From Stenotrophomonas sp. 610A2 (GTDB lineage Bacteria; Pseudomonadota; Gammaproteobacteria; Xanthomonadales; Xanthomonadaceae), in NCBI RefSeq assembly GCF_030549615.1, contig NZ_CP130832.1, positions 1,922,001-1,986,000 of the forward strand: DNA of 64,000 bases, given 5' to 3'. Made by a program: the position numbers and the translations under genes. How positions within the stretch are numbered: the stretch's first letter is position 1; each line of letters opens with the position of its first letter. This document shows, one piece after another, positions 37,586 to 49,393 of the stretch. Under the pieces are notes generated by a model. That model was not told where the DNA came from. It saw nothing but the letters and a program-made list of their open reading frames with translations, and searched no databases.

Positions 37586-37957
37586 ATGCGTAATTGGCGC
37601 TGGCTGCTGCTGGTGCTGGCGGTACTGCTGGGATTGCTGCAGTACCGCTTCTGGTTTGGCCAGGGCAACTCGGGCGAAGTGATGATGCTTGAGGCGCAGG
37701 TTGCCAACCAGAAGCGTGACAATGACGGTCTGCAGCAGCGTAATGATTCCCTGGCGGCGGAAGTCCAGGACCTCAAGGATGGCGAGGCTGCCATCGAAGA
37801 GCGTGCGCGCAGCGAACTGGGCATGATCAAGCCGGGCGAAAAGTTCTATCGGGTTGTCGAGGACGCCCCGGTAGCTGCTCCCGTGGCGCCGGCAGCTGCC
37901 GCAGCGCCCGCGGCAGGGCAGGGCGACCCGCAATCGCCGCCGGAGAACATTCCGTGA
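37586..37957 (+). CDS. ftsB: Cell division protein FtsB
   Basis: A 123-residue bitopic membrane protein: a short cytoplasmic start, one helix (about residues 4-20, [17 protein letters not shown]), then a periplasmic coiled coil ([29 protein letters not shown]) and an Ala/Pro-rich tail of ~30 residues. FtsB joins FtsL and FtsQ in the divisome. It lies between eno and ispD, overlapping ispD by 4 bp, as in other gammaproteobacteria. Confidence 0.92.
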   Translation: MRNWRWLLLVLAVLLGLLQYRFWFGQGNSGEVMMLEAQVANQKRDNDGLQQRNDSLAAEVQDLKDGEAAIEERARSELGMIKPGEKFYRVVEDAPVAAPVAPAAAAAPAAGQGDPQSPPENIP

Positions 37958-38652
37958 TCGTGCAGGCCTGGGCGGTTGTTCCTGCGGCCGGGCGCGGTGC
38001 GCGTTTTGGCGGACCGGTGCCAAAGCAGTATCTGTTGGCGGACGGCGAGCCCCTGCTCGCGCATGCGCTGCAGTCGCTGCTCGCGCATCCCGGCGTCGCC
38101 GGGGTGATGGTGGCCATCGCCGAGAACGATGCCGACTGGCCGGGCTGGACCTCGTTCGCCGATAAGCCGGTGCTGACCTGCGTGGGAGGAGAGACCCGCG
38201 CGGCGTCGGTATTGGCCGGCCTGCAGGCGCTGCCGGACAGCGTGCGCGCCGATGATTTCGTGCTGGTCCATGACGCAGCGCGGCCGAATCTGGACGCGGC
38301 TGACCTGAGTCGCCTGCTGGAAGTGGGGCGTGCCGACCCGGTCGGCGGCATTCTCGCCGCACCGGTGCGCGACACGCTCAAGCGTGCTGGCGACGACGGC
38401 GGCATTGATGGCACCGAGCCGCGCGAGCGCCTGTGGCGCGCGCTTACCCCGCAGATGTTCCGTCGCCATCAGCTGACCCGTGCGCTGTTTGATGCCGCCG
38501 CTGCTGGCGTTGATGTGACCGACGAGGCCATGGCGATGGAGCGGCAGGGTGTACGTCCGTTGCTGATCGAAGGCGCGGAAAGCAATTTCAAGGTCACCAC
38601 CCCGGCCGATCTGGCCCGTTTCGAATTCGAGCTGTCGCGGCGCGGCAGCTGA
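37954..38652 (+). CDS. ispD: 2-C-methyl-D-erythritol 4-phosphate cytidylyltransferase
   Basis: IspD (232 residues) makes CDP-methylerythritol in the MEP isoprenoid pathway. The nucleotide-binding motif [18 protein letters not shown] is at about residues 9-26; [11 protein letters not shown] and TDEAMAMER are conserved substrate stretches. The start is a GTG overlapping the ftsB stop by 4 bp. ispF follows 45 bp later. Confidence 0.95.
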   Translation: MIVQAWAVVPAAGRGARFGGPVPKQYLLADGEPLLAHALQSLLAHPGVAGVMVAIAENDADWPGWTSFADKPVLTCVGGETRAASVLAGLQALPDSVRADDFVLVHDAARPNLDAADLSRLLEVGRADPVGGILAAPVRDTLKRAGDDGGIDGTEPRERLWRALTPQMFRRHQLTRALFDAAAAGVDVTDEAMAMERQGVRPLLIEGAESNFKVTTPADLARFEFELSRRGS

Positions 38653-38697
38653 TCCCTTGCCGGCGCGTTGGCGTCGGCTCTGCCAAGAAGTATTGCC

Positions 38698-39198
38698 ATG
38701 AACTCTTCTGTTTCCTTCCCTCCCATCCGTATCGGCCAAGGCTATGACGTGCATGCCTTCGGTGAGGGCGACCACATCATGCTCGCCGGCGTACGCGTGC
38801 CGCACAGCCGTGGCGTGCTCGCGCACAGCGATGGCGATGTCGCCCTGCATGCGCTGTGCGATGCCATGCTTGGCGCGCTGGCGCTGGGTGATATCGGCGT
38901 GCATTTCCCGCCATCGGATGAGCGCTGGAAGGGCGCGGACAGCAGTCGCTTCGTCACTCATTGCAATGAGCTGCTGCGCGAGCGCGGCTGGCAGGTCGGC
39001 AACGTCGACATCACCGTGATCTGCGAACGGCCCAAGGTCGGCCCGCATGCGCTGGCGATGCGCGAGAAAGTTGCGCAGCTGCTGCAGATCGATCTGGACC
39101 GGGTCAGCATCAAGGCCACCACCAGTGAGAAGCTGGGCTTCACCGGCCGAGAGGAAGGCATTGCCGCGCAGGCCGTGGCCTTGTTGGTGGCGGCATGA
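38698..39198 (+). CDS. ispF: 2-C-methyl-D-erythritol 2,4-cyclodiphosphate synthase
   Basis: IspF (166 residues) cyclises CDP-ME 2-phosphate in the MEP pathway. The metal site D-x-H is seen in GYDVHAF near the N-terminus, and [18 protein letters not shown] and [19 protein letters not shown] are family signatures. ATG 38698 ([13 protein letters not shown]) follows AAGAAG; the upstream in-frame start at 38668 is less likely. It overlaps truD by 4 bp. Confidence 0.95.
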   Translation: MNSSVSFPPIRIGQGYDVHAFGEGDHIMLAGVRVPHSRGVLAHSDGDVALHALCDAMLGALALGDIGVHFPPSDERWKGADSSRFVTHCNELLRERGWQVGNVDITVICERPKVGPHALAMREKVAQLLQIDLDRVSIKATTSEKLGFTGREEGIAAQAVALLVAA

Positions 39199-40286
39199 CC
39201 GCGTTGCCTTTGGCCTTCGGTGAGCCGGTACTGACGGCTGCGATCCGCAGCGTGCCGGAAGACTTCCAGGTTGATGAAATTCCCGCGTTCGAGGCGACCG
39301 GCGAGGGTGAGCACCTGCTGCTCGACATCCGCAAGCGCGGCGCCAATACCGTGGCGATTGCCAAGCAGTTGGCGCAGTGGGCGGGCGTGCCGGAAATGGG
39401 CGTCAGCTATGCCGGGCAGAAAGATCGGCATGCGGTGACCACGCAGCGCTTCAGCGTGCACCTGCCCAAGCGGGTGGCGCCGGATCTGGCATTGCTGGAG
39501 TCGGACGAGCTGCATGTGCTGGCGTCGACCTGGCATAACCGCAAGCTGCAGCGCGGCGCACTGGCGGGCAACCGCTTCAAGCTGGTGCTGCGTGGTGTGC
39601 AAGGTGACAAGGCGGCCATCGAGGAGCGTCTGCAGATTGTCGCCGCGCGCGGCCTGCCGAACTGGTTTGGCGAACAGCGTTTTGGCCGCGACGGCGGCAA
39701 TGTGCCGGCCGCGCTGCAGATGTTCAACGGCCGCCGGGTGCGCAAGGATCAGCGTTCGATGCTGCTGTCCGCCGCGCGTTCAGCCTTGTTCAACCGTGTG
39801 CTCGCCGCGCGCGTTGAGGCGGGCAACTGGGACGCCGCGCTGGAAGGTGAAGTGTGGATGCTGGACGGCAGTCGTTCGGTGTTCGGTCCTGAGTCGATGA
39901 GCGAGGTGCTGGCTGAGCGTCTGGCGCGTTTCGATATTCATCCCAGTGCGCCTTTGTGGGGCGTTGGTGAGCTGCGCGCGACCGATGCCGCGCGCGCCTT
40001 GGAGGATCAGGCACTGAGCGATGAGCAGGCCTTGGCGCTGCGCGCCGGACTGGAACAGGCCGGGCTCAAGCAGGAGCGTCGTTCGCTGCGTCTCAAGCCC
40101 ATGCTGATGCAGCACCAATGGCTGGCCGACGACGTGCTGGAAGTGTCGTTCGCGCTGCCGCCGGGCTGCTACGCCACGGCGGTGCTGCACGAACTGGGTG
40201 AAGTGACCGACGCCAGTCGCAATGAAATTGCGGGTGCCCCGGCGGCCGAAGCCGAAGCGTCGAGCGAAGAGGGCGCTGCCGACTAA
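39195..40286 (+). CDS. truD: tRNA pseudouridine(13) synthase
   Basis: TruD (363 residues) forms pseudouridine 13 in tRNA-Glu. The catalytic Asp is in [16 protein letters not shown] (about residue 80), and [15 protein letters not shown] is the other family hallmark. A Glu/Ala-rich tail of ~20 residues is extra. The eno-ftsB-ispD-ispF-truD-surE order is conserved in gammaproteobacteria, here interrupted by a convergent Smr gene and repeats. Confidence 0.95.
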   Translation: MTALPLAFGEPVLTAAIRSVPEDFQVDEIPAFEATGEGEHLLLDIRKRGANTVAIAKQLAQWAGVPEMGVSYAGQKDRHAVTTQRFSVHLPKRVAPDLALLESDELHVLASTWHNRKLQRGALAGNRFKLVLRGVQGDKAAIEERLQIVAARGLPNWFGEQRFGRDGGNVPAALQMFNGRRVRKDQRSMLLSAARSALFNRVLAARVEAGNWDAALEGEVWMLDGSRSVFGPESMSEVLAERLARFDIHPSAPLWGVGELRATDAARALEDQALSDEQALALRAGLEQAGLKQERRSLRLKPMLMQHQWLADDVLEVSFALPPGCYATAVLHELGEVTDASRNEIAGAPAAEAEASSEEGAAD

Positions 40287-40300
40287 GCGGTCGGCACGTC

Positions 40301-40398
40301 GTAGCCCGGGTAAGCGCAGCGCACCCGGGAGGCGCGGTCCAATGGTGCTTCACGGTCTCATGCGAACAACCCCGGGTGCGCGCGCTTACCCGGGCTAC
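40301..40398. repeat. GTAGCCCGGGTAAGCGC inverted repeat pair
   Basis: GTAGCCCGGGTAAGCGCAGC (40301) and its inverted partner GCGCTTACCCGGGCTAC (ending 40398) enclose ~60 bp. This is a third palindrome family that also has the GTAG end. It lies between convergent truD and the Smr gene and could act as a bidirectional terminator. Confidence 0.85.
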
Positions 40399-40468
40399 TG
40401 AGGCTGGTGCTCTTCGCCGCTCGAGCGAAACGAGATTGGCTGACGGAGCGGGCGCCTGGACAGCTCGC

Positions 40469-41008
40469 TCAGCGGTTGGCCAGCAGCACCAGAACCGCGC
40501 CGGTGCCGCCCTGGGTCGGCGGCGCTGAATGAAATGCCAGCACGTCATTGCGTTGGCGCAGCATGCGGTCGACCAGGTTCTTCAACACCGGTGCGCCGCC
40601 ATCCGACTGCAGGCCCTTGCCGTGGATGATGCGCACGCAGCCGTGTTCATGCGCGCGAGCCTCCAGCAGGAACTGGCGCAGCAGGTTCTCGGCCTGGGCA
40701 GCGGTGGCGCCGTGCAGGTCCAGTTCGTCCTGTACCGAATACTGGCCACGCTTGAGCCGCTGGAACATCTGCGGTGGCAGGTTGTCACGCCGGTAGCTTG
40801 TGTTGTCGCCGGCTTCCAGCGGCTTGCTGGAGCGTAACAGGCGGGCGAATTCGCCCAAAGCCTCGGATTCATCCTGTTCGGCCATGCGCGCACGCGGCTT
40901 GGGCCGTGGTTTGCCCGCGGCCGGTGCCTCCACAGGCCGCATCGGCGTTACTTCGCCAATGGCCGAGCGGAACAGTGCGGCGTCATCTTCTTCATCTGGG
41001 TGCGACAT
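40469..41008 (-). CDS. Smr-domain protein (YdaL/SmrA-like endonuclease)
   Basis: A 179-residue protein with a C-terminal Smr domain (about residues 95-179): DELDLHGATAAQAENLL and the VRIIHGKGLQS motif. The N-terminal ~90 residues are charged linker. Stand-alone Smr proteins of this type nick DNA or RNA; the E. coli relatives are SmrA/SmrB, and SmrB cleaves mRNA at collided ribosomes. Start ATG 41008 (MSHPDEEDD) is chosen over upstream in-frame codons. Confidence 0.87.
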   Translation of the reverse strand: MSHPDEEDDAALFRSAIGEVTPMRPVEAPAAGKPRPKPRARMAEQDESEALGEFARLLRSSKPLEAGDNTSYRRDNLPPQMFQRLKRGQYSVQDELDLHGATAAQAENLLRQFLLEARAHEHGCVRIIHGKGLQSDGGAPVLKNLVDRMLRQRNDVLAFHSAPPTQGGTGAVLVLLANR

Positions 41009-41189
41009 TCGTACAGCGTAACGTGCGCACAGTCGCAGGCAAGTCCCGTGGCGGTGGAAAGTGCCGCGGCGCATTCCGGTATCATGGCTGCTCAGGTCGG
41101 TCCGTCACGGTGATGTACTAACCGGAGGTTCCGGCGATTGCGGCGCTGAGTGGGAGCGTCGCGTGTTGATCCAGTAACCCAGGCCTTTA

Positions 41190-41969
41190 ATGCGCGTACT
41201 TGTATCAAATGACGATGGTGTTGACGCCCCCGGCATCAAGATGTTGGCCGAGGAGCTTCGCAACGCCGGACACGAAGTCACCGTGGTGGCGCCGGACCGT
41301 GACCGGTCGGGTGCCTCCAACTCACTCACGCTGGATCAACCGGTGCGTCTGCGCCGGATTGACCACTACACCTGTGCGGTGGCGGGTACGCCTACCGACT
41401 GCGTGCACCTGGCCCTGACCGGCATGCTCGAATTCGAGCCGGACATCGTGGTGTCGGGTATCAACAATGCCGCCAACCTCGGCGATGACGTGATCTATTC
41501 GGGCACGGTGTCGGCGGCGATGGAGGGGCGCCATCTTGGTTTGCCTTCGGTGGCGGTGTCTCTGGTCACGCACAAGCACGAAGCCAAGAACTTCGTTACC
41601 GCGGCACGCGCCGCGGTGGAGATCGTGTCCCGGCTTATCGCTGATCCATTGCCGGCCGACACCATCCTCAACGTCAACGTTCCGGACCTGCCCTGGGAGC
41701 AGATCCGCGGCTTCGAGGTCACTCGGCTTGGCAACCGTCACCGCGCCGAAGCCTGTGTGCCGGCGACCGATCCACGCGGCAATACCGTGTACTGGATCGG
41801 CCCGGCTGGCAGCGAGCAGGACGCCGGACCCGGTACCGACTTCCACGCTGTGCGCACCGGGTATATCTCGATCACCCCGATCCAGGTCGACCTGACCCGC
41901 TATTCGGCCCTGGAAAAGGTCGCCAGCTGGGTGGGTGGGCTGACCGAAACCCTGGGGAAGCCTGAATGA
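41190..41969 (+). CDS. surE: 5'/3'-nucleotidase SurE
   Basis: SurE (259 residues) is a metal-dependent nucleotidase and exopolyphosphatase of stationary phase. The active-site start [14 protein letters not shown] and the [20 protein letters not shown] and [19 protein letters not shown] stretches are complete. It overlaps pcm by 4 bp, the classic surE-pcm pair. Confidence 0.95.
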   Translation: MRVLVSNDDGVDAPGIKMLAEELRNAGHEVTVVAPDRDRSGASNSLTLDQPVRLRRIDHYTCAVAGTPTDCVHLALTGMLEFEPDIVVSGINNAANLGDDVIYSGTVSAAMEGRHLGLPSVAVSLVTHKHEAKNFVTAARAAVEIVSRLIADPLPADTILNVNVPDLPWEQIRGFEVTRLGNRHRAEACVPATDPRGNTVYWIGPAGSEQDAGPGTDFHAVRTGYISITPIQVDLTRYSALEKVASWVGGLTETLGKPE

Positions 41970-42643
41970 CGCCGCGTCTGCGCCTGCAGCCGGAGGCCGT
42001 GGGTATCGGCATGACCTCGCAGCGGGTGCGCGACCGTCTGGTTGATCGCCTTCGCGAAGTGGGCATCGCCGATGAGGCCACGCTCAATGCCGTACGCGTC
42101 GTGCCACGGCATCTGTTCATTGACGAGGCGTTGGCGTCTCGTGCCTACGAAGACACCGCACTGCCCATCGGCCATGGCCAGACCATCTCCCAGCCCTGGG
42201 TCGTGGCGCGGATGACCGAAGTGGTGCTGGCTGTCGCACCGAAGAAGGTGCTGGAAGTCGGCACCGGCTCGGGCTACCAGGCCGCCATCCTCGGCGCGCT
42301 GGGTCTTGAGGTGTTTACCGTCGAACGCATCGGCGACCTGCTGCGGCAGGCGCGCAAGCGCTTCCGGCATCTCGGCATGAACATCCGCACCAAACATGAC
42401 GACGGCCGCATCGGCTGGCCCGAGCACGGCCCGTACGATGCGATCGTTGTGACGGCCGCCGCACCGGCGCTGGTGGATGCATTGATCGATCAATTGGCTG
42501 TCGGCGGCCGACTGGTGGCCCCGGTTGGCGGCCCCGGCGGACAGGTGCTGTTGCAACTGACCCGGCAAGCCGATGGCACCATTGCCCAGGAAGAGCTGGC
42601 ACCGGTGAGTTTCGTGCCGTTGTTGCCGGGCATGCTGGACTGA
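41966..42643 (+). CDS. pcm: Protein-L-isoaspartate O-methyltransferase
   Basis: Pcm (225 residues) methylates isoaspartyl residues for protein repair. The SAM-binding motif [15 protein letters not shown] is at about residues 95-109; [31 protein letters not shown] precedes it and is diagnostic. The start overlaps the surE stop. Confidence 0.95.
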   Translation: MTPRLRLQPEAVGIGMTSQRVRDRLVDRLREVGIADEATLNAVRVVPRHLFIDEALASRAYEDTALPIGHGQTISQPWVVARMTEVVLAVAPKKVLEVGTGSGYQAAILGALGLEVFTVERIGDLLRQARKRFRHLGMNIRTKHDDGRIGWPEHGPYDAIVVTAAAPALVDALIDQLAVGGRLVAPVGGPGGQVLLQLTRQADGTIAQEELAPVSFVPLLPGMLD

Positions 42644-42662
42644 GAACAGGACTACTCACTGA

Positions 42663-43277
42663 ATGAAGATTTTCGGGCCGTTGTACGACCGCGCCATGGT
42701 CTGGGCTGCCAATGAGCGCGCACCTACCTATCTGACTGTCCTGAGCTTCATCGAGGCGATCATCTTCCCGGTGATGCCGGAAGTGATGCTGATGCCGATG
42801 TGCGTGGCGCAGCCGCGAAAGGGCTGGCGCTTTGCGACCCTGAGCCTGATTGGCTCGATGGCCGGCGCGATGGTGGGTTATGCGCTGGGCCACTACGCCT
42901 TCGAGGTGATCAAGCCGCTGTTCGAGGCGATGGGCATGCTGCCCGCGATCGAAAGCGGCATCGCGACGCTGCAGGCCAAGATGGCAGAGTCGCCATGGGC
43001 GGTGTTTACCTTCCTGGTGCTGGGCGGTTTCATGCCGATCCCGATGAAGGTCTTCACATGGGCCTCGGGTATCGTCGGCGTGCCGCTGCCGCAGTATGTG
43101 CTGAGCATGCTGGTCGGCCGTGGTAAGCGGGTTTATTTGTTGGCGGCGGTGATCCGCTTCGGCGGCGCGCAGGCGGCTGAACGGTTGAGGCGCTGGATTG
43201 AGCCACTGGGCTGGATTGCCACCGCATTGGTGGTGGGCCTGGTGGCGTGGCTGGTCTGGAGGGCTAAATTCGCATGA
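42663..43277 (+). CDS. yqaA: YqaA-family (VTT/SNARE-associated) membrane protein
   Basis: A 204-residue inner-membrane protein with about four to five helices and family stretches SFIEAIIFPVMPEVMLMPM, GSMAGAMVGYALG and GGFMPIPMKVFTWASG. The YqaA/DedA-like group is implicated in lipid or ion handling; the exact role is unknown. It sits between pcm and nlpD as in related genomes and overlaps nlpD by 4 bp. Confidence 0.85.
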   Translation: MKIFGPLYDRAMVWAANERAPTYLTVLSFIEAIIFPVMPEVMLMPMCVAQPRKGWRFATLSLIGSMAGAMVGYALGHYAFEVIKPLFEAMGMLPAIESGIATLQAKMAESPWAVFTFLVLGGFMPIPMKVFTWASGIVGVPLPQYVLSMLVGRGKRVYLLAAVIRFGGAQAAERLRRWIEPLGWIATALVVGLVAWLVWRAKFA

Positions 43278-44053
43278 ATGCATTGATGTTGGGCAAGGGC
43301 TTGGGCAGGGCGCTGGCCGTTCTGGCGGTGGTCTCGTTGGCGGCCTGCGGCACTGCCACGGTGGTGAAGCCCTCGGGCGGCAGCTCGGGTTCGACCACCT
43401 CGACCGTCCCGCGCACCTCCGTGGCCAAGCCGGGGCAGACGGCCATCGTGCGCCGTGGCGATACGTTGTTCGGCATCGCCCGGATCAACAACATCACGCC
43501 GCGTGATCTCGCAGCCTGGAATGGCCTATCCGAGCCGTACACCATCTATCCGGGACAGGCGCTGCGTCTGTATCCCGGCGGCGCAACGGCCAGCCGGCCG
43601 CCGGCAAGCAGTGGTTCAACGACGACGGCGACCCGCCCGGCAACCCCGCCGCCGGCGGCGACGCCTACGCCGGTCAATAGCGGCATCGCCTGGCGCTGGC
43701 CGGCCGAGGGTGCGCTGGTCGGCCGTTTCGTGGCCGGTGAGGCGACCAAGCAGGGCGTGGACATCGCTGGCAGCAGCGGTCAGGCGGTACGTGCCGCGGG
43801 CCCCGGTGTGGTGGTGTATTCCGGCGCTGGCCTGGTTGGCTATGGTGAGCTGATCATCATCAAGCACAACGACCAATGGCTGTCGGCCTACGGCCATAAC
43901 CGCAAACGCCTGGTCAACGAAGGCCAGAGCGTCAAGGCAGGCGACCAGATCGCCGAGATGGGCCGCACCGGCACCTCACGCGACATGTTGCACTTCGAGA
44001 TCCGTTACAACGGCAAGCCGGTAGATCCGCTGGTTTACCTGCCGAACCGCTGA
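43274..44053 (+). CDS. nlpD: LysM/M23 peptidase lipoprotein, NlpD-like
   Basis: A 259-residue lipoprotein: a signal ending LAVVSLAAC (lipid Cys at about 25), a LysM domain (about 57-101, VRRGDTLFGIARINNITPRDLAAWN), a Pro/Thr linker and a C-terminal M23 (LytM) domain (about 150-255). In the M23 domain EATKQGVDIAG replaces the metal-binding H-x-G-x-D, so it is probably catalytically inactive, like E. coli NlpD, and acts as an amidase activator in division (inference). rpoS, which follows nlpD in many gammaproteobacteria, is absent. Confidence 0.9.
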   Translation: MNALMLGKGLGRALAVLAVVSLAACGTATVVKPSGGSSGSTTSTVPRTSVAKPGQTAIVRRGDTLFGIARINNITPRDLAAWNGLSEPYTIYPGQALRLYPGGATASRPPASSGSTTTATRPATPPPAATPTPVNSGIAWRWPAEGALVGRFVAGEATKQGVDIAGSSGQAVRAAGPGVVVYSGAGLVGYGELIIIKHNDQWLSAYGHNRKRLVNEGQSVKAGDQIAEMGRTGTSRDMLHFEIRYNGKPVDPLVYLPNR

Positions 44054-44178
44054 GTGCTCGCGGTCCCGCCCTGATCATTGAGCGGGACCTGCAGCAGATA
44101 GGCTGCGCCAACTAATCCTGGTGGGGGCAGGATTGCCGGGGTATCGCGACAGCATCCACGTTTTGAGAGGGAGAGCGT

Positions 44179-44409
44179 ATGCAGAAGTCGAAGTACTGGT
44201 TCCAGGCCGCAAGTAACGGGCAGGGTTGGAGCTGGCCGCTGGCCTGGCAGGGGTGGGTGGTATATGCGCTGGTGGCGGTGCTGTTGCCGGCGGCTTTTCT
44301 GTTGTTTCCGCCTACGATCAGCCCGGTCGCGTTTGCCGGTTTTCACGCTTGCGTGGCCCTGACGATGCTGCTGGTGTGCTGGCTGAAGGGTGAGCCGTTG
44401 GCTCGCTAG
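44179..44409 (+). CDS. Small two-helix membrane protein; unknown
   Basis: A 76-residue protein with two hydrophobic helices (about 26-45 and 50-69) joined by a short turn, and a polar aromatic N-terminus (SKYWFQAASNGQGWSWPLAWQGW). A strong GAGAGGGAGAG ribosome-binding site precedes the ATG. No family recognised. It occupies the place where rpoS is found after nlpD elsewhere. Confidence 0.65.
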   Translation: MQKSKYWFQAASNGQGWSWPLAWQGWVVYALVAVLLPAAFLLFPPTISPVAFAGFHACVALTMLLVCWLKGEPLAR

Positions 44410-44421
44410 ATCGCAACTCCT

Positions 44422-44673
44422 GTAGTGCCGAGCCATGCTCGGCAGCGGCTTTTCCGGTGATGCGCCAGCACGCGCCGGACTTGTGGGAGCGGTGTAAGCC
44501 GCGAAGCTGATGAACCATCTGATGCATTGCCTGTAAGGCCCTTGCCGAGCATGGCTCGGCACTACAGGGAGGCTTTCGGCCTCGCCAGCAGGTGCTGCGG
44601 ATCAGGCGTTGTTGGGATTGCCGACGGCCTGCACGCTGACTGATCGTCAGCTTCGCGGCTTACGCCGCTCCTA
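44422..44673. repeat. SMAG and GTAGGAGC repeats downstream of the small membrane gene
   Basis: A direct SMAG unit (44422), a diverged GTGGGAGCGG unit (44483-44506), an inverted SMAG (44544-44565) and an inverted GTAGGAGCGGC unit (44649-44673). They fill the 44410-44704 gap; no gene is supported. Confidence 0.85.
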
Positions 44674-44704
44674 CAAAAATGCGCCGGTGCGGCGTGGCTG
44701 GGCG

Positions 44705-45085
44705 CTACGGGGCGCTTTCCAGAATGATGGCCATCACCACGCGGCGGTTTTCACCGGCCAGCACGTTGTAGGTGCGCGCGGCCGAGGCGTTGTTCATCAC
44801 CTCGATGCCGATGCCGCGGGTCAGGCAGGCTGCCATGATCGCGGCGGGCGGGAAAATCTGCTTTTCACCCGTGCCAAGGATCACCAGCGCCGGATTCAGT
44901 TCCAGTGCTGCGTCCAGGTCTTCGGCACGCAACTCGGCCACCGAGGCAACCGGCCAGTCTTCAATCAAGCTGTTCGGCGCAAGGATGAAACTGCGGTTCA
45001 GTGCGCGGTCGTTCACCTGCGCATTGCGACCATCGGCCGAGCGCAGGGAGTAGATGTAATCAGGAAGCTCGCGACTGAACTGCAT
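44705..45085 (-). CDS. Mth938-like (DUF498) domain protein
   Basis: A 126-residue soluble protein of the Mth938/NDUFAF3-like fold (MQFSRELPDYIYSLRSADG at the start, LILGTGEKQIFPPA in the middle, VLAGENRRVVMAIIL at the end). Its role in bacteria is unclear; the eukaryotic relative helps assemble complex I. ATG 45085 follows GAGGAA. It lies 16 bp after yhbY on the same strand and is probably co-transcribed. Confidence 0.82.
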   Translation of the reverse strand: MQFSRELPDYIYSLRSADGRNAQVNDRALNRSFILAPNSLIEDWPVASVAELRAEDLDAALELNPALVILGTGEKQIFPPAAIMAACLTRGIGIEVMNNASAARTYNVLAGENRRVVMAIILESAP

Positions 45086-45101
45086 GGGTATTCCTCGGCT
45101 A

Positions 45102-45407
45102 TCAGCCGCGCGGCAGCACGATCTGGCGCTTTTCCTTGGCCGGGCGATACAGCACGGCGACATGACCGATGCGCTGCACCAGGGCAGCACCGCTGGCCTG
45201 GATCAGTTCCTCGATCAGGGTGTCGCGGGCTTCGCGGTCTTCTGCAGCAACCTTTACCTTGACCAGCTCATGGCGCTCCAGCACCTCGTCCAGCTCGGCC
45301 AAAAAGGCCGGAGTGACCCCTTTGCCACCGATCTGCAGCAGTGCTTTCAGGTCGTGCGCAATGCCGCGCAGGAATCGGTTCTGGGCCGAGGTCAGGACGA
45401 TGGACAT
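45102..45407 (-). CDS. yhbY: CRS1/YhbY-domain RNA-binding protein
   Basis: YhbY (101 residues) binds pre-50S ribosomal particles. The KH-like CRM domain is complete, with LRGIAHDLKALLQIGGKGVTPAFL (GxxG-type loop) and HELVKVKV. The gene diverges from rlmE, which begins 65 bp away; in E. coli yhbY is likewise divergent from rlmE-ftsH. Confidence 0.93.
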   Translation of the reverse strand: MSIVLTSAQNRFLRGIAHDLKALLQIGGKGVTPAFLAELDEVLERHELVKVKVAAEDREARDTLIEELIQASGAALVQRIGHVAVLYRPAKEKRQIVLPRG

Positions 45408-45471
45408 GCAGGACTACAGGTAATCAAGGGGGTTCAGGGTATCATGACCACCCCTGTGAGCCCCATTGCCA

Positions 45472-46104
45472 ATGCCTTCCCGTAGCAAAAGTAGCCAGCG
45501 CTGGCTGAAAGAACACTTCTCCGATCCTTTTGTGAAAAAGGCCCAGAAGGAGGGCATGCGCTCGCGCGCGGCCTATAAGCTCGAGGAGCTGCTGGAGCGT
45601 GACCGGCTGCTGAAGCCACATATGGTGGTGGTCGACCTGGGCGCTGCACCGGGTGGCTGGTCGCAGCAGGTGCGCAGGCAGATGGGTGACACCGGTCGGG
45701 TCCTGGCGCTGGATATCCTGGAGATGCCGCCGCTGGCCGGCGTGGAGTTCCTTCACGGAGACTTCAGGGAAGAAACTGTCCTATCGCAGTTTGAAGCCAT
45801 GGTTGGCGATCAGCCGGTGGACCTTGTGCTGTCGGATATGGCCCCCAATAAGAGTGGTATGGATGCGGTTGACCAGCCGCGGATGATGCACCTGGCGGAG
45901 TTGGCGATGGATTTTGCCGACAACCATCTCAAGCCGGGCGGGGCGTTCCTGATCAAGTTGTTCCAGGGCGTCGGCTTTGATGACTACGTGCGTGAACTGC
46001 GTCGTCGTTATGAAAAAGTCGCCATTCGCAAGCCTGATGCTTCGCGCAAGCGTTCACCTGAGGTTTATGCCCTTGGGCAGGGCAAGCGTAGTCAGATGAA
46101 GTAA
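45472..46104 (+). CDS. rlmE: 23S rRNA (uridine-2'-O)-methyltransferase
   Basis: RlmE/FtsJ (210 residues) methylates U2552 of 23S rRNA. The SAM motif VVDLGAAPGGWSQQV is at about residues 48-62, and the K-D-K-E type residues include LVLSDMAPN. ATG 45472 gives MPSRSKSSQRWLKEHF; an upstream TTG is less likely. A TATCAT -10-like hexamer (45440-45445) precedes it. The rlmE-ftsH order is conserved. Confidence 0.95.
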   Translation: MPSRSKSSQRWLKEHFSDPFVKKAQKEGMRSRAAYKLEELLERDRLLKPHMVVVDLGAAPGGWSQQVRRQMGDTGRVLALDILEMPPLAGVEFLHGDFREETVLSQFEAMVGDQPVDLVLSDMAPNKSGMDAVDQPRMMHLAELAMDFADNHLKPGGAFLIKLFQGVGFDDYVRELRRRYEKVAIRKPDASRKRSPEVYALGQGKRSQMK

Positions 46105-46162
46105 GCTCAACCGTACGACTTATCAGAAATTAGTATCTAGAGGGACACCGGAGCCGATGAGG

Positions 46163-48088
<1,926 letters not shown>

Positions 48089-48111
48089 GCAAGTAGCGTC
48101 GATGCAACAGA

Positions 48112-48138
48112 ACGGGCCGGTTTTCCGGCCCGTTTTTT
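48112..48138 (+). terminator. Intrinsic terminator after ftsH
   Basis: Stem ACGGGCCGG / CCGGCCCGT with a TTTT loop, followed by a T-run. Confidence 0.92.
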
Positions 48139-48199
48139 ATGCGCCGGGCCGTGTGCTGGGCGAGAATGACATCACTTTGGTTTTCTCAGGTTCCGCCCC

Positions 48200-48388
48200 A
48201 TGAATGATGCTCCGCCGCCGCCCAAGGCACCCTCCGCGAACGTGCCGGAGATGATCATCGCCACCGTGGCTGGCGTTGGCTTCGGGGTGAAGACCAACAA
48301 CTTCCTCGCCGGCATCTTCATCGGTGTGGTGTTGGGCGTGATCCTGAGCCTGATCGGCAGCCGGATCCGCGCCCGCAACAAGGACTGA
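48200..48388 (+). CDS. Small single-helix membrane protein; unknown
   Basis: A 62-residue protein: a Pro/Ala-rich start, a hydrophobic stretch (about residues 19-51, glycine-rich) and a basic end (SRIRARNKD). It is bracketed by the ftsH terminator and the folP promoter. No ribosome-binding site or family is obvious, so it is plausible but modestly supported. Confidence 0.5.
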   Translation: MNDAPPPPKAPSANVPEMIIATVAGVGFGVKTNNFLAGIFIGVVLGVILSLIGSRIRARNKD

Positions 48389-48461
48389 GCGCCGCTATTG
48401 CCCTGTCTTGAGGCGCTTGAGAGTGTGCCGCCGGCTTCGCTGGAGCGCCGCTGCAGTGGCT

Positions 48462-48467
48462 TAAACT
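48462..48467 (+). promoter_or_regulatory. Candidate -10 (TAAACT) of folP
   Basis: TTAAACTAGG at 48461-48470, about 30 bp before the folP ATG. It shares TTAAACTAGG with the pyrG promoter. Confidence 0.5.
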
Positions 48468-48496
48468 AGGCGCTGTTGTAGTCCGCCGGAGCGCCC

Positions 48497-49393
48497 ATGT
48501 TTGATGTTTTCCCAACCCTTGAATGTGGCGACCGTACGCTGCGGCTGGATCGGCCGCAGGTGATGGGCATCGTCAATGTCACCCCGGACTCGTTTTCCGA
48601 TGGTGGCCAGCATGCCGATACCGCCGCTGCCGTCGCGCATGCCTTGGTGCTGGTCGAACAAGGTGCCGACCTGCTAGATATCGGCGGGGAATCCACCCGT
48701 CCCGGCGCAAGCCCGGTCTCGGTGCAGGAGGAGATCGACCGTGTCGTGCCGGTAATCGAAGCCTTGCTCCCGCAGGTAGCAGTGCCGCTAAGCGTGGATA
48801 CCTTCAAGCCGGAGGTGATGCGTGCTGCGTTGGCGGCTGGCGCGCACATGATCAACGACGTGCAGGCGCTGCAGCAGCCCGGCGCGCTGGAAGTAGTTGC
48901 CGCGTCGAAGGCGGCGGTGGTGCTGATGCATGCGGTCGGCGGCCCTTACGACGCTGGCGTCGCCCAGGCCTACGTCGATATTGCCGGCGATGTGCAGCGC
49001 TTCCTGGCTGAGCGCATTTTCTCTGCGGAAATGGCCGGCATCGGCCGCAAGCGGCTGCTGCTGGATCCGGGCTACGGATTCAACAAGGACACCGCACAGA
49101 ACTTTGCGTTGCTCGCCGCACAGGATCGCCTGAACGATCTGGGCGCGCCGGTACTGGCGGGCTTCTCGCGCAAGCGCTGCATCGGTGATGTCACCGGTCG
49201 CGCTGTGGCTGCCGAGCGGCTTGCCGGTTCGCTGGCCGCGCATCTGCTGGCGGTACAGAAGGGCGCGATGATGGTGCGCGTACACGATGTGGCCGCGACG
49301 GTGGACGCGCTCAAGGTGCTGGCTGCATTCGACGCAGTGCCGGCGCCGCGCGCCGCCAAGCCGGCCATGCCGCGCTGGCCGGACGAGGATTGA
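48497..49393 (+). CDS. folP: Dihydropteroate synthase
   Basis: FolP (298 residues), the sulphonamide target, condenses pABA with the pterin pyrophosphate. Diagnostic stretches are [15 protein letters not shown] (about residues 23-37), [11 protein letters not shown] and [11 protein letters not shown], then GFSRKRCIG. The stop overlaps the miaA ATG by one base. In E. coli folP follows ftsH too, but with glmM after it; here miaA follows. Confidence 0.95.
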   Translation: MFDVFPTLECGDRTLRLDRPQVMGIVNVTPDSFSDGGQHADTAAAVAHALVLVEQGADLLDIGGESTRPGASPVSVQEEIDRVVPVIEALLPQVAVPLSVDTFKPEVMRAALAAGAHMINDVQALQQPGALEVVAASKAAVVLMHAVGGPYDAGVAQAYVDIAGDVQRFLAERIFSAEMAGIGRKRLLLDPGYGFNKDTAQNFALLAAQDRLNDLGAPVLAGFSRKRCIGDVTGRAVAAERLAGSLAAHLLAVQKGAMMVRVHDVAATVDALKVLAAFDAVPAPRAAKPAMPRWPDED

